The notes beneath the pieces were generated by a model. It saw only the letters and a program-made list of their open reading frames with translations. It made no database searches and was not told the origin of the DNA. The translations under genes were made by a program, and so were the position numbers. Below, in pieces: positions 1 through 8,260 of a DNA stretch of 18,288 nucleotides (position 1 is its first letter; every line of letters starts with the position of its first letter). The DNA lies in contig JANSLP010000487.1 in assembly GCA_029298735.1 (NCBI GenBank), positions 1 to 18,288 on the forward strand, given 5' to 3'. This DNA comes from Ophiostoma sp. CBS 140.51 (Eukaryota > Ascomycota > Sordariomycetes > Ophiostomatales > Ophiostomataceae).

Positions 1-135
1 GCGTTTCTCTGCTACTCGAGCGGCACGTCGGGTCTGCCCAAGGCCGTCATGATCTCCCACCGCAACGTCATCTCCAACGCCCTCCAGCACGCCACCTACA
101 AGAGCAAACCCGTGTTTCCCATGTATACGATCTAG
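1..135 (+). pseudogene. AMP-forming acyl-CoA ligase / adenylating enzyme, internal fragment, truncated at the window edge and at its 3' side
   Basis: Frame 1 is open from the first base to a TAG at 133-135. It carries the glycine/serine/threonine-rich ATP-phosphate-binding motif of the AMP-binding superfamily (YSSGTSGLPKAV, about residues 5-16), followed by the usual MISHRNVISN segment. These enzymes (4-coumarate-CoA ligase-like, fatty acyl-CoA synthetases) activate a carboxylic acid with ATP and pass it to CoA. Family members continue for about 350 residues past this motif. Here resemblance ends after about residue 37 (near base 110) and the frame stops eight residues later. The coding part is clearly GC-richer than the DNA that follows. 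A GT at 123-124 could be a poor splice donor, but I found no convincing downstream exon. The gene is therefore either a relic or broken by insertion or rearrangement; the 5' part lies outside the window. The family call is firm, the pseudogene call is an inference. Confidence 0.8.
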
Positions 136-1231
136 TAAAATTTAAAATTTCTCTGTAGAGCCAAATTACAGACGAAGGGCCGAAAGAACCAAACAAGGTT
201 ATTCAACTAACAAGGTTTGAGAATTATTACATTAACCACATCGCAATTGTCCGGTCTTGCCATTATGTCAGATGAGAGTCTCCTAAAGTGTCATCGCTAT
301 TGTTTGTTTCCATCCAATGTCTGCAGTAGTACTTCTTCAAAAGACCCATCACCGTATTTTAAGGCTACGTTCGTTCAGACGGCGCTTTGTTTATGCATGG
401 GATCATCAGCCGCTATCAGAGTCTGGACCAGTCAAAGTGGTGCCAGTCGAGGATTGTTCCAAAATGGGTCCTTAACGTAGTCTTGCACGCAAAGCAGACT
501 ATCTGTGGCGAGGCAGAACTATCAAACTGGTCGGCTCTTCGAACAAAATGTAAATCACGGAATACTACACCGAAGCCGGGATGGCTGAGACTTTTTATTG
601 TGATGAATATACCCTCAAGAGCCTTGTAGAGCGCTTCATTGTCCTCACCTCGCTCGGTGATCACGTTTAGTCGCCGTTGGCCCTAGACGGAGACAGTTCC
701 AGTGATTACCGAACCTGGAACTATCCTTGCGTTGAACTCAAATGGTAGCCATTTGCGTATTCGCGGAGTTGGTAGTGGCGTAACCGGGGATCAGGCTCTC
801 CTGATAAGGCAATAAAGTGCTCGTTGCTTTTGCACGCGCAAAATGAATGCACGAAAATGGGCTGGGTGCTGATCTTAGCGCAAGGCTGAAGAGTATGTCA
901 ACATCACGTCGTCAAAAATCCAGGGGTCCAGCATAAGACGGAAGTGACACGGTGCTGCATAGCACATAGGTACCAAAATATCAGCTCTATACGTGAGCGT
1001 CCCAAAATCTGATGTTACATGATAAAGTTCCTCCTGTCAGAAAATGCCAACTGACAACACGACCCCCTTCTCGGAGGTATCTGACAATGTGCTCATACAA
1101 ATGACAGTCAGTCATCATGTCGCTGTGGGAGTACAGACAAACAAGCTCTACTTTTGGAATAATATCAAAAAATACATTTGTGACGCTTCTAGATTTATTT
1201 TACAGTTTCTCAAGACTCTTTCAGGGAGTAC
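136..1231. other. Gene-poor, lower-GC stretch between the ligase fragment and the Asn/Gly-rich gene
   Basis: No intact gene is supported here. The 9-base repeat AACAAGGTT occurs twice at about 193-217. On the minus strand one frame reads through about 790-416 with a single internal stop, giving peptide such as RKWLPFEFNARIVPGSVITG and then GEDNEALYKALEGIFITIKS. It shifts frame and collects stops below 416, so it could be an eroded coding sequence, but I do not recognise a family. No LTR pair, terminal inverted repeats or target-site duplication could be found by eye. Near the right end, TTTATT at 1194-1199 is probably the poly(A) signal of the minus-strand gene that follows. Confidence 0.5.
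1194..1199 (-). terminator. Candidate poly(A) signal AATAAA of the Asn/Gly-rich gene
   Basis: The plus strand reads TTTATT, which is AATAAA on the coding strand, about 33 bases downstream of the TGA of the Asn/Gly-rich gene. Position and strand fit a cleavage/polyadenylation signal. Fungal poly(A) signals are loose, so this is tentative. Confidence 0.4.
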
Positions 1232-2023
1232 TCAAAAACGTCCAAACGGCGAAATATTAACAAACCCGCCTGGATCCCGTCTGCCGCCAAAGGGAAAGCC
1301 AGAGCCAAGAATGGGCAGGCTGCCGCCCAAGATGCCACCACCAAGTATACCACCACCGCCAATATTGACCTCCGGTGTGCCGACATTAACACCTGGGCCC
1401 AGGTTGAAGGAGAAATTTACATTGTGCTGGAAACGACGGCCGTCGTTGCCATTGTCGTTTGCGCCGCTGCCACTGTTTCTGTTATTGTTTCCTCCATTGT
1501 TTCCGCCGCTGCCACCACCACCGCCCCCTCCATTATTTCCACCACCGTCGTAGTTGTCCCTCCCGTTATCTGTCGGTGTCCCAGGTTGGGACTGGTAGTC
1601 TTTGTAGTAATTGTAGCGGTAGTTGCTGTCGGCGGTGCTCTCTATGCGATTGTTTCTCGTGTTGCGGTTGTTGTTGGATGAGGTACCATTTCCATTGTAG
1701 GAAATATTGATGGTTCCATTTCCCCGACTATTGGTACCCGTATCCGCGCCCGTGCCGAAAGTGTATGCATACGAGCTGCCGCCGTTGTTATTAGAAGATG
1801 AAGTGGCAGTGACGCCCAGTGTGCCGGCCACGCGGGCCTCAACGGTGCCGTTTGTGGAGGCATTGTTATTTGTAGCGGCCGACCGCCCAGTCGTTGCCAA
1901 TGTGCGAGAGGCGGAGGGTGACGATTGGTTTCTGTCAGCGTTGTTCGCCTGCGAAACAGAATTGTTGCGCGCCGGCATGCGACGGCTGCCATTGGCGCTG
2001 GGGCGCGGATCGGTGGAGTTCAT
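1232..2023 (-). CDS. Asn/Gly/Ser-rich low-complexity protein, 263 aa, unknown function
   Basis: This is a single open frame from ATG (2023-2021) to TGA (1234-1232). The start sits in a good fungal context (ACAAAATG, A at -3), and third codon positions are mostly C or G, as in the other real genes here. The protein has no cysteine, no signal peptide and no membrane segment. Residues 50-130 are rich in Asn, Thr, Ser and Gly. Residues 135-143 hold a tyrosine cluster (NYRYNYYKDY region), 159-184 is almost pure Gly/Asn, and 223-234 repeats GGGIL. The C-terminus is Gly/Pro/Phe-rich and ends in FGRF. The composition is that of disordered, prion-like or condensate-forming proteins, and no catalytic domain is visible. 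The opposite strand reads as a proline-rich frame at 1044-1553, which is best explained as a shadow of the Gly codons. I do not recognise a family; an alternative is a chance frame in a GC-rich repeat region. Confidence 0.62.
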   Translation of the reverse strand: MNSTDPRPSANGSRRMPARNNSVSQANNADRNQSSPSASRTLATTGRSAATNNNASTNGTVEARVAGTLGVTATSSSNNNGGSSYAYTFGTGADTGTNSRGNGTINISYNGNGTSSNNNRNTRNNRIESTADSNYRYNYYKDYQSQPGTPTDNGRDNYDGGGNNGGGGGGGSGGNNGGNNNRNSGSGANDNGNDGRRFQHNVNFSFNLGPGVNVGTPEVNIGGGGILGGGILGGSLPILGSGFPFGGRRDPGGFVNISPFGRF

Positions 2024-2880
2024 TTTGTCGTGGAGGTGATGATGTTGTGAAGGTAATGGTTGGTTTGATTGCTTTTTCTACGGCATAAATTGTCTATGAG
2101 TGAGATATATATGATTTTGATTTCTTTCCTTGTTGGATATGATTGTTGAGTTGGCTGGGATGTTGCCAGCTTTGGATTCACATCTGTTTCAGAGGCTCGA
2201 ATGTGCGTTGATTTGAACATACGATGTCGTCCCATTCCTGCGATTTTCCAAAACAGAAGCACGGGTACAAAGGGGAAAATGGATGGAATTCAAGACAACA
2301 GGACTTGGACGGAAAGGTAAGTAAAAATGGACGAAGAATGATGAAAATTTTCAAATGAACACGATCGCTTCCCGACGAAAGATCTAATGGAACCGAGCAA
2401 GGCTCGTCGTTCGATGTTCTTTCTCGCTTCTAGCTCTTCTTTGAGAGCTTCCGTGCTGTGTTTCAACATCAGCATGGGTGCTCACGGTGCGCCCATATAC
2501 CGTCTCACGTGCTTCGACACGGTTTTCTAACAACATATTATTGACCTCGCGACCAACATCCGCCTACAACCGGGGCGCGCCTTGTGTGGCTTTTGCGCTT
2601 CGGCCACAGATGATTATGTTTGTGGTTGCAGTTTATGCCGGCTTTCCCAACTTGGCAGACTCGTGTTTTTCCTTCCAACATGTTGTCTCCTCCCTGCTCT
2701 CGACGCCCCTTTTCTGGACTGTCTCCTCCCGCGTCAATGTGACGGCACCTGACTTTCACATCTTCCACCCCCTCTTCGTCTTGGATGCATCCCCTTCTAC
2801 TATGAGCACGTTTTTCGTTGTCCCCTTCATTCGTTAATAAATTGACTGCCATCCATCATGTCTTACTCCTCAGGGGCGGG
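2024..2880. other. Upstream region of the Asn/Gly-rich gene; weak open frames only
   Basis: This stretch holds the probable promoter and leader of the minus-strand gene ending at 2023. A strong-looking donor, AAG|GTAAGTA, lies on the plus strand at 2313-2319, but no matching exon pair is evident. A 119-codon plus frame (2478-2837) and a 104-codon minus frame (2538-2852) overlap on opposite strands. The plus one encodes a hydrophobic, Phe/Ser/Val-rich peptide ending just before AATAAA at about 2834. Neither resembles a known family and codon bias is weak, so neither is called as a gene. Confidence 0.4.
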
Positions 2881-5800
2881 ACAGACGTGGGGTTGATGCA
2901 ACGGGGTGTAAACAGAGCAGAGAGGGAAAGCAAGTCTTGATAGCAATCATGGCAACGACGATGTCGACTTCCCAGAGGCCGAATCCCGAGTTGTGATGGC
3001 CTTGTACAAAAAAGGCAACAAGATGAGAGGAGGACGACATACGGGCGTGGGGATGCCGCGTGGGAGACGACGAGAAGGCACGGGGCGGACGTTGACAGTG
3101 TGGGGAGGGTTGCAATGGGAGGCGAGCTGAACCAGAAACACAGGACCAGAGAACATGGATACTGGATAGGAAAGAGGATGAAGAAAATCGACACGAAGGA
3201 AACGAGAAATAGATATAAAAAATGTGCTTTCCCTTTTGCAACAGAGCCGCGACTTGCGGTCCCTTGGCAGGAGGAGGATGTCAGCGGAAAAGCAGGAACG
3301 GGACAAGAATAGTTGGAGCCAAGAAACGAAGAACAGAAAAGAAGACAAATGGAATCAAGATGACAACTACTGAGTTAGCATGGTGTTGTGGTGTTTCTTA
3401 ATTTATTCTGCAATTGGTGTCTGTTGGCTGACAAGTGTTGATTTGCGATATCCGATCCCTTCATTTATTTACCACTTTCACCTACATTGTGCATACGATT
3501 CGAAACACGGGCATTCACGCTCTTATCTGCTCGCAATAGATTGCATGTGTATAACGATGCAGGCACTGTAAATGTGCTCTCGTGTCAGTGGTTTAATCAA
3601 TCTTTTCACAGACTTGGCATTAATTGCATTTACAATGCAGCTGCGGATTCAGCTGCGTACGTTTCTTTTCATCCCGGGTCACCTTGACCATCAGGCAACA
3701 GAACAGAACAGAATACGACACAGACAACGACGCGTCTCGCAAACACGTCCCTTTTTTAATGAATCACTTGGCCGTCGACCGAGCGTGATAAGCTGAATAT
3801 GCCCCCCTTGTTAATGCTTGTACGCTGTTTCACGACATGCCGTATGCCGCCCATCGTCATTGGCATCACGATAGCAGTTTATTCACCACGCAGGCAGGAG
3901 AGGAGTTCATGATCCCATCGTCATAGTTTTTGCCCGTTCTGCCTCTTCTGCACATCTTCAACGCGCACCGTCTGCCGTACAACAGCATCCACTGTATCTC
4001 TGTGCTCTCTCACCGTGCATGAGGGTCTTCGTCGCACCAAGCGATCGGATAGCTTCCGGTGGAGGCAAAAGACTGTAAAGAGACAGGATATTGGGCATAC
4101 AAGAGGACCATGTCTTACATTTTGGGCCCCATAGTGGCCTTCCTGTCCCACGGTCCGACACGGACAACGGTCCGACCTTGGTTCTGGCGTCCTGGCGCGT
4201 CCCTGGTGGCCGTTGGCAGTCTTGGCTTTTCTTCCTGGTGTCTACATCAATCTGCATCAATTTCTGCAACGGAGCTGCCGCCAGTGAAGATTTGTGGAAA
4301 GATGCATGACTTGGACTGTAAGTCAACATAGGAATAAACGGCGATGTTTTCAGGTTCATCCCGACAGACTCTTCAACGAGCTCTTTCAAATTGTCTATTT
4401 CATGATTCTGATGTCATCAATTGAAAATTAAAATCACAACACATTATGGTTTCAATATTTTGATTTAACCGTAAAAAGGATTCGAAAAAAAGAGCACAAT
4501 ATATTTGTTTACGAGTAGATTTCATATTTCTTTTTCTCGCTCCATAGCCTTTGTCCCACGCGGCGGGATGCCTTCGTTGCCTGCTGTGGCGACGATGCCA
4601 CGATGCCATGCCGTTTCTTGTTTCGTCCTCCCACGTCGGCCGCCACCATTTACGTACTCTTTATTGATGCTTATTATGTATTGCTTGTGAGAGTTACGAG
4701 AGTTCCTGGCACTTCCTGGGAAGGAAGACACTAGCGAATTTTATGAAACAAATGCAAACAGGAACAGAAACAAAGCGCCCCGAGCGGCAATACTAGAAAA
4801 GAGAACAGGAATGATACCATAATTGTCAACGATCGTCGTGAGTGAGAGAGTCCCAACAAGTTGGCATCGAGGCAATCTGTGCTGTTTTGTTTCCAGAGTT
4901 TCTCACCAGTGTCTCTGTCCCGAACTGCCGATGCTAGCCTGTTCATCAGTTATCACATCTTTGTTGTCGTCGTCGCTTTTTTCCTTCTTTTTATTTTTTT
5001 ATTTTTATTTTCTTGTCCTACCTTCCAACCACGGTACGTCTTCCGCTGTCTTTTGGTTCAGCTACTCCGCCCTTGATCGTGCATTTGCATTTACTTGTTC
5101 GCCGTTGTCTTGCTTTGGCATGCTCGTCCTGTCCGATCCGGTGGTTGGAAATGGTTGAAGGAGAAACATTGGAAAATGATCGAGCATGAGTCGGCGCTCA
5201 CAGATCACAGTTCGCAGGCCAAACCCTGCTGTAGCACGTTGTAGTGAGAATCGCAAAAAGAAAAGCGGGGCTGACGGCGGGGGCTGTTTTAAGTGGTGGT
5301 CGGGGCCTGGATCACCGGTCGACAGGGCACCGAAATACAGCACCACGGGGACACGACACAGGGGACATTGTTACCCCGCAGGCGGCAGAGTGAACGTGCT
5401 GTAATACTGTGTATTTGAACCGCCTGTAGGCGTAAGGACGCCCCAAGAAAGACGAGACACAGGTGGCTGCACCGACTTTTGGTTGGCTCGTCACAACGGA
5501 GAAACGACCGATGAGGACGTACGGAGGACTGCCAAAGTCTTACAATGCACTCGTATTTGCAATTCGGTCGCTTCTTGTCGGTGTCGGCTGCACCGCAAAG
5601 CGCATAAACAGCGCAGCAAGTTTGCCTCCAAACCTGTCACCAAAAATGCTACCAAAAAGAACAACGCAAAAATAACGACGCCGCCAAAATAGGAAACCGC
5701 AAAAACCACGCGGATGCACTGATGCACTGTGATGAGCTAGCACTGCCCTGTCATGCCTTGAACACGCTAATCCAACGGCGCAAATCGCGCAGAGTTTAAA

Positions 5801-5900
5801 AAACCAACAAGGCGACGAGAACCGAAACCGACAACTGCCTGTGGACGCAGAAACAGCGCCTTCAAAGCGCCTAGTCTCGAACCGATTAGCGCCCCCGTGC
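2881..5900. other. About 3 kb without a supported gene
   Basis: All frames here are short (under about 145 codons), lack recognisable domains and overlap one another on both strands. Visible structure is limited to small items: a TGCATT-TAC-AATGCA inverted repeat at 3625-3639, the 8-base direct repeat CAGCTGCG at 3638-3645 and 3650-3657, a CGG/CCG cluster at 4150-4177, an AT-rich patch around 4410-4510, a T-rich tract at about 4977-5015, and an inverted repeat CGCCT-GT-AGGCG at 5421-5432. No tRNA B-box with a matching T-stem was found. Long untranslated leaders or non-coding RNA remain possible. Confidence 0.5.
4150..4177 (+). promoter_or_regulatory. CGG/CCG triplet cluster, candidate Zn2Cys6 factor site
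   Basis: The 10-mer ACGGTCCGAC occurs at 4150-4159 and 4167-4176, 17 bases apart, with another CGG at 4161-4163 between them. CGG-N-CCG inverted triplets are the classic half-site arrangement for fungal Zn2Cys6 binuclear-cluster transcription factors. No gene start lies within 1 kb, which weakens the regulatory reading. Confidence 0.25.
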
Positions 5901-5940
5901 CCCTCGAGCCCCTCTTCCCACCCGCTAACGCATTGCCGTC

Positions 5941-5992
5941 AGCGGAGCCCCCTCCAAAGCTCCAAAAAGTGAGCTCTGCACTTTTCTCCGCT
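5941..5992. repeat. Compact set of inverted repeats able to fold
   Basis: AGCGGAG at 5941-5947 pairs with CTCCGCT at 5986-5992. Inside it, AAAAGTG at 5965-5971 pairs with CACTTTT at 5979-5985 across a 7-base loop, so the two right arms are contiguous. Alternatively GGAGC (5944-5948) can pair with GCTCC (5959-5963). It lies about 1.1 kb upstream of the metallothionein start. It could be a non-coding RNA hairpin, a protein-binding palindrome, or chance. Confidence 0.35.
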
Positions 5993-6920
5993 AGGGATGT
6001 TTATCTCTGATCTTCAGTGAGATTGACTGCATCTGTCCTGGGTTGAATCTCAGAGACCCTTGTTCTCGCCACTTTCCCTTTGTGGTTGTAAGTCCTCGGT
6101 TATCACAACGAAAAGTATCTCTTCTTCACAACCTTACACAACCTTACCGTAAAGTCTTGACAACTTTGATTGTAATGCCCACCTGTCTGTAGCCTGGTCG
6201 CCGAAGACGCGTCTCCATCGCGATCCAATATGCACAAATATTTCAACGCAAATGCAAAACGTGAAAAGATGCAAAGATGATGCTGCGGAATTTGCTAAAA
6301 CATGCTCACATCCTGCCTTTTTTGCAACCATTTCCACATTTCCACATTCGTACCCTTCTTCCTGTGTCGACAAACGATAGCCTCCCCTTTTGTATTCACA
6401 CCCTCCTCCATGATTTGGATGCTTCCCAAGCAATCTACCCGCACCCCTCTTTGCGCTTCTTTTGCCGTTTGCCTTGTCTACTGATACTTGCCTCCTCAAC
6501 AACCACCAAAATACTTCCATCCTCGGTTGCCGCCCATTTTTCTTCCTGCCCCTCGTCTTCGTCCTCTTGTTGATTCTTGGATCTTCTCGCCTTGTCCTCT
6601 TGTCCCATGCATCCATCACAAAGCCGGAGTCACTCCACCCACGCCCCCTCCTCTCTTCCGTCTCTCTGCTTCTCTGTCTCTCCTTCGCTCTCTCGCTTTT
6701 GCCCGGCACCATCGAGACTAGTGTAGCGCCTCGTCAAAAGTCACGCCTCTCCCCGTAGTGTCGTCTACAGCCTAGTAGCAAACCCCGTTGGCAACTTAAT
6801 TTAGTGTCCCTCCCCCCAAAAAGAGACGGGCAACTCTCGTAGCGTCAGATCGAAACAAGAAAAGGAGGGGCCATCTCCTACTATAGTCGGAAAGTTCGCA
6901 ACTGTGAGGGTGCCAAAGTT
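5993..6920 (+). promoter_or_regulatory. Upstream region of the metallothionein gene
   Basis: The stretch has no supported gene. It includes a tandem 10-mer ACAACCTTAC (two copies, 6128-6147) and a strongly CT-rich tract at about 6480-6720. A heat-shock-type pair of half sites (nGAAnnTTCn) sits at 6889-6898, roughly 25 bases before the TATA box. By eye I found no exact TTTGCTC copper element between 5750 and 7120. A 192-codon purine-rich frame on the minus strand (6134-6712) is rejected as a gene because of its AGG/AGA-heavy codon use. Confidence 0.4.
6889..6898 (+). promoter_or_regulatory. Heat-shock-element-like inverted pair
   Basis: The bases GGAAAGTTCG match the two-unit pattern nGAAnnTTCn bound by heat-shock factors, and yeast Hsf1 is known to act on the metallothionein gene CUP1. 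Only two units are present, whereas strong elements have three or more. The placement just upstream of the TATA box is suggestive only. Confidence 0.3.
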
Positions 6921-6921
6921 G

Positions 6922-6927
6922 TATAAA
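6922..6927 (+). promoter_or_regulatory. TATA box of the metallothionein gene
   Basis: A TATAAA lies 194 bases before the ATG and is followed at once by a CT-rich tract (about 6937-6990), the usual setting of fungal transcription starts. This predicts a leader of about 130-165 bases without an intron. Confidence 0.6.
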
Positions 6928-7120
6928 GGAAGCCCATCTCCCCCTCTTCTTCGAGATCCGTTCTTCTTCTCCTTCTCTTCATCGCCAAGCCTTCTACAAC
7001 AATCATCAACAGATCTCAACCACTCTACCAAAGAACATATTCGTCAAAGAACACCTTTGACGTTGCCCACCATTCTCTCCTTTACGAGTTAAACTCCTCC
7101 CCAAACCACAAACCGCCAAA

Positions 7121-7263
7121 ATGAAGGGCGAGTGCGGCTGCTCCGGTACCTCTTCCTGCAACTGCGGCTCTGACTGTAAGTCAACACCCATCCACGAGAC
7201 TACCTAATGGTGTCGTTCATCCTCTAACAAATTTCAGGCTCTTGCTCCAGCTGCGGCAAATAA
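7121..7263 (+). CDS. Copper metallothionein, 26 aa, two exons
   Basis: Exon 1 (7121-7175) and exon 2 (7238-7263) join within a TGC codon and give a 26-residue protein. It starts MKGECGCSG and ends SCSSCGK. Cysteines fall at residues 5, 7, 13, 15, 19, 21 and 24, in Cys-X-Cys pairs, with no aromatic residues. This is the pattern of the seven-cysteine fungal copper metallothioneins such as that of Neurospora crassa, where Cys thiolates bind several Cu(I) ions in the cytosol and buffer copper. The intron is 62 bases, with GTAAGT donor, CTAAC branch site and TTTCAG acceptor; unspliced, the frame would not keep the last cysteines. The start has a good context (CCAAAATG, A at -3) behind a TATA box and CT-rich leader. 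Copper or stress induction is expected from the family; only a heat-shock-like site is visible. The gene is too small for ordinary ORF filters. No other reading comes close. Confidence 0.92.
7176..7237 (+). other. Spliceosomal intron of the metallothionein gene
   Basis: The intron has donor GTAAGT (7176-7181), branch site CTAAC (7224-7228) and acceptor CAG (7235-7237). It is 62 bases long, typical for filamentous ascomycetes, and in phase 1, splitting the codon of Cys19. The 15-mer spanning the donor (7172-7186) recurs at 4314-4328, probably by chance. Confidence 0.9.
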
Positions 7264-7269
7264 GTAACC

Positions 7270-7291
7270 TCGACATTCTCAACCATGTCGA
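7270..7291 (+). repeat. Hairpin in the metallothionein 3' UTR
   Basis: TCGACAT and ATGTCGA form a perfect 7-bp stem with an 8-base loop, starting seven bases after the stop codon. It may affect mRNA stability or be incidental. Confidence 0.35.
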
Positions 7292-8080
7292 TGGTCCGCT
7301 GATGCTCGGCCCCGTGGCCGGCTGCCTCTTTTGTCGACCACTTCCATGACAGCCAACTCTTGACTCCAACCCGCAATCATCTCTCACCATACCCGTTGAC
7401 CACTACAACGATACCGACTTGACGACTTCGTTGACGCCATCCTGGTAACCATGCTGGAGGACTGACGATAAAGGAAGGGGTATGATTTGAGCTGGAATTG
7501 GGACGACAACCAATCACTTGACAAGGAAGACGGACGATAGGTTGCGGGTGCCAGTGTTATTGCGCTTTTGTTTTGATCATAACTTCATTGTTTTCCATTT
7601 TGCTGAAACCATTTGAATATCATAACATTGTTTGCCGAAGTTTTCATCTTGTTTCACATCGTGTGATTGAAGAATGGTGTATGCGCAAGTGACTCTTCTT
7701 CTTGATAAATCAGAAGAACACATACGACACGTCAGAGAGAGTGCCGATCACGAGGAAAGTTCCATGTTTTGTAAAGGTGCATGGTAGGCGACTTCTCTTA
7801 GAAAACACTGAGAACAAATACTTAACGAAAAAGAGGCTCTAATCTACTGGCAATATGTGATAAATAGGTTACCAGTCAAAATATGGAAACCATTAACTTG
7901 TCATGGACAGTAGTCACAGCATCAACAATCTTTTGGTCATTCTAACATCAATGGTAAATATCTTCAGTTATCGTTATTCTCCCAATAAGATGGGGTATTC
8001 CATGAAAGCCAGTTAATTAGATAGAGTACTTCAAATAGCTCAATAGGAAAGACATGAAGACGACATGTAAACAAAATAGC

Positions 8081-8110
8081 CAACCGTAACCGAACGTAAC
8101 CAAACGTAAT
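8081..8110 (+). repeat. Three tandem 10-base units (consensus CRAACGTAAC)
   Basis: The units CAACCGTAAC, CGAACGTAAC and CAAACGTAAT lie head to tail. It is a short degenerate tandem repeat in the intergenic space, with a period near one helical turn. No function can be assigned. Confidence 0.5.
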
Positions 8111-8260
8111 TGGATCCCAAACACAGGATTCAGAAAATGATGGCAGTCTCAAAACGTAGTGTCCAAATCGGTACATAAGATCAGTCTGCTCCAAAGCCAA
8201 TTAATGGAGCTATGTCATGAACGTGGATAAAATAAAATAAACATAGATCGGCACCAGCCT

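Larger units (their letters stand above)
7264..8260. other. Shared 3' region between convergent genes
   Basis: This is the 3' flank of the metallothionein gene (+) and of the 823-residue gene (-). It begins with a hairpin (TCGACAT at 7270-7276 pairing with ATGTCGA at 7285-7291) inside the likely metallothionein 3' UTR. It also holds three tandem 10-base units at 8081-8110. Two overlapping AATAAA motifs occur at about 8230-8241 on the plus strand. No credible coding frame was found. Confidence 0.5.

Noticed and set aside
153..1020. LTR-like element bounded by TGTAGAG and TTACA
   Set aside because: No second LTR, primer-binding site, or target-site duplication could be found.
1044..1553. 169-codon proline-rich plus-strand frame
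   Set aside because: It lies mostly opposite the Gly/Asn codons of the minus-strand gene; the proline run is the reverse reading of the glycine run.
2478..2837. 119-codon plus-strand hydrophobic frame with AATAAA just after it
   Set aside because: Codon bias is weak, a minus-strand frame of similar size overlaps it, and no family is recognised; noted under the upstream region only.
5860..5900. tRNA-like B-box (GGTTCGA on the minus strand near 5876)
   Set aside because: The flanking bases cannot form a T-stem and no A-box or acceptor stem lies at the right distance; other TTCRA sites failed in the same way.
6134..6712. 192-codon minus-strand open frame upstream of the metallothionein
   Set aside because: It is the complement of a CT-rich promoter tract; its arginines are mainly AGG/AGA, unlike the real genes here, and no domain is visible.
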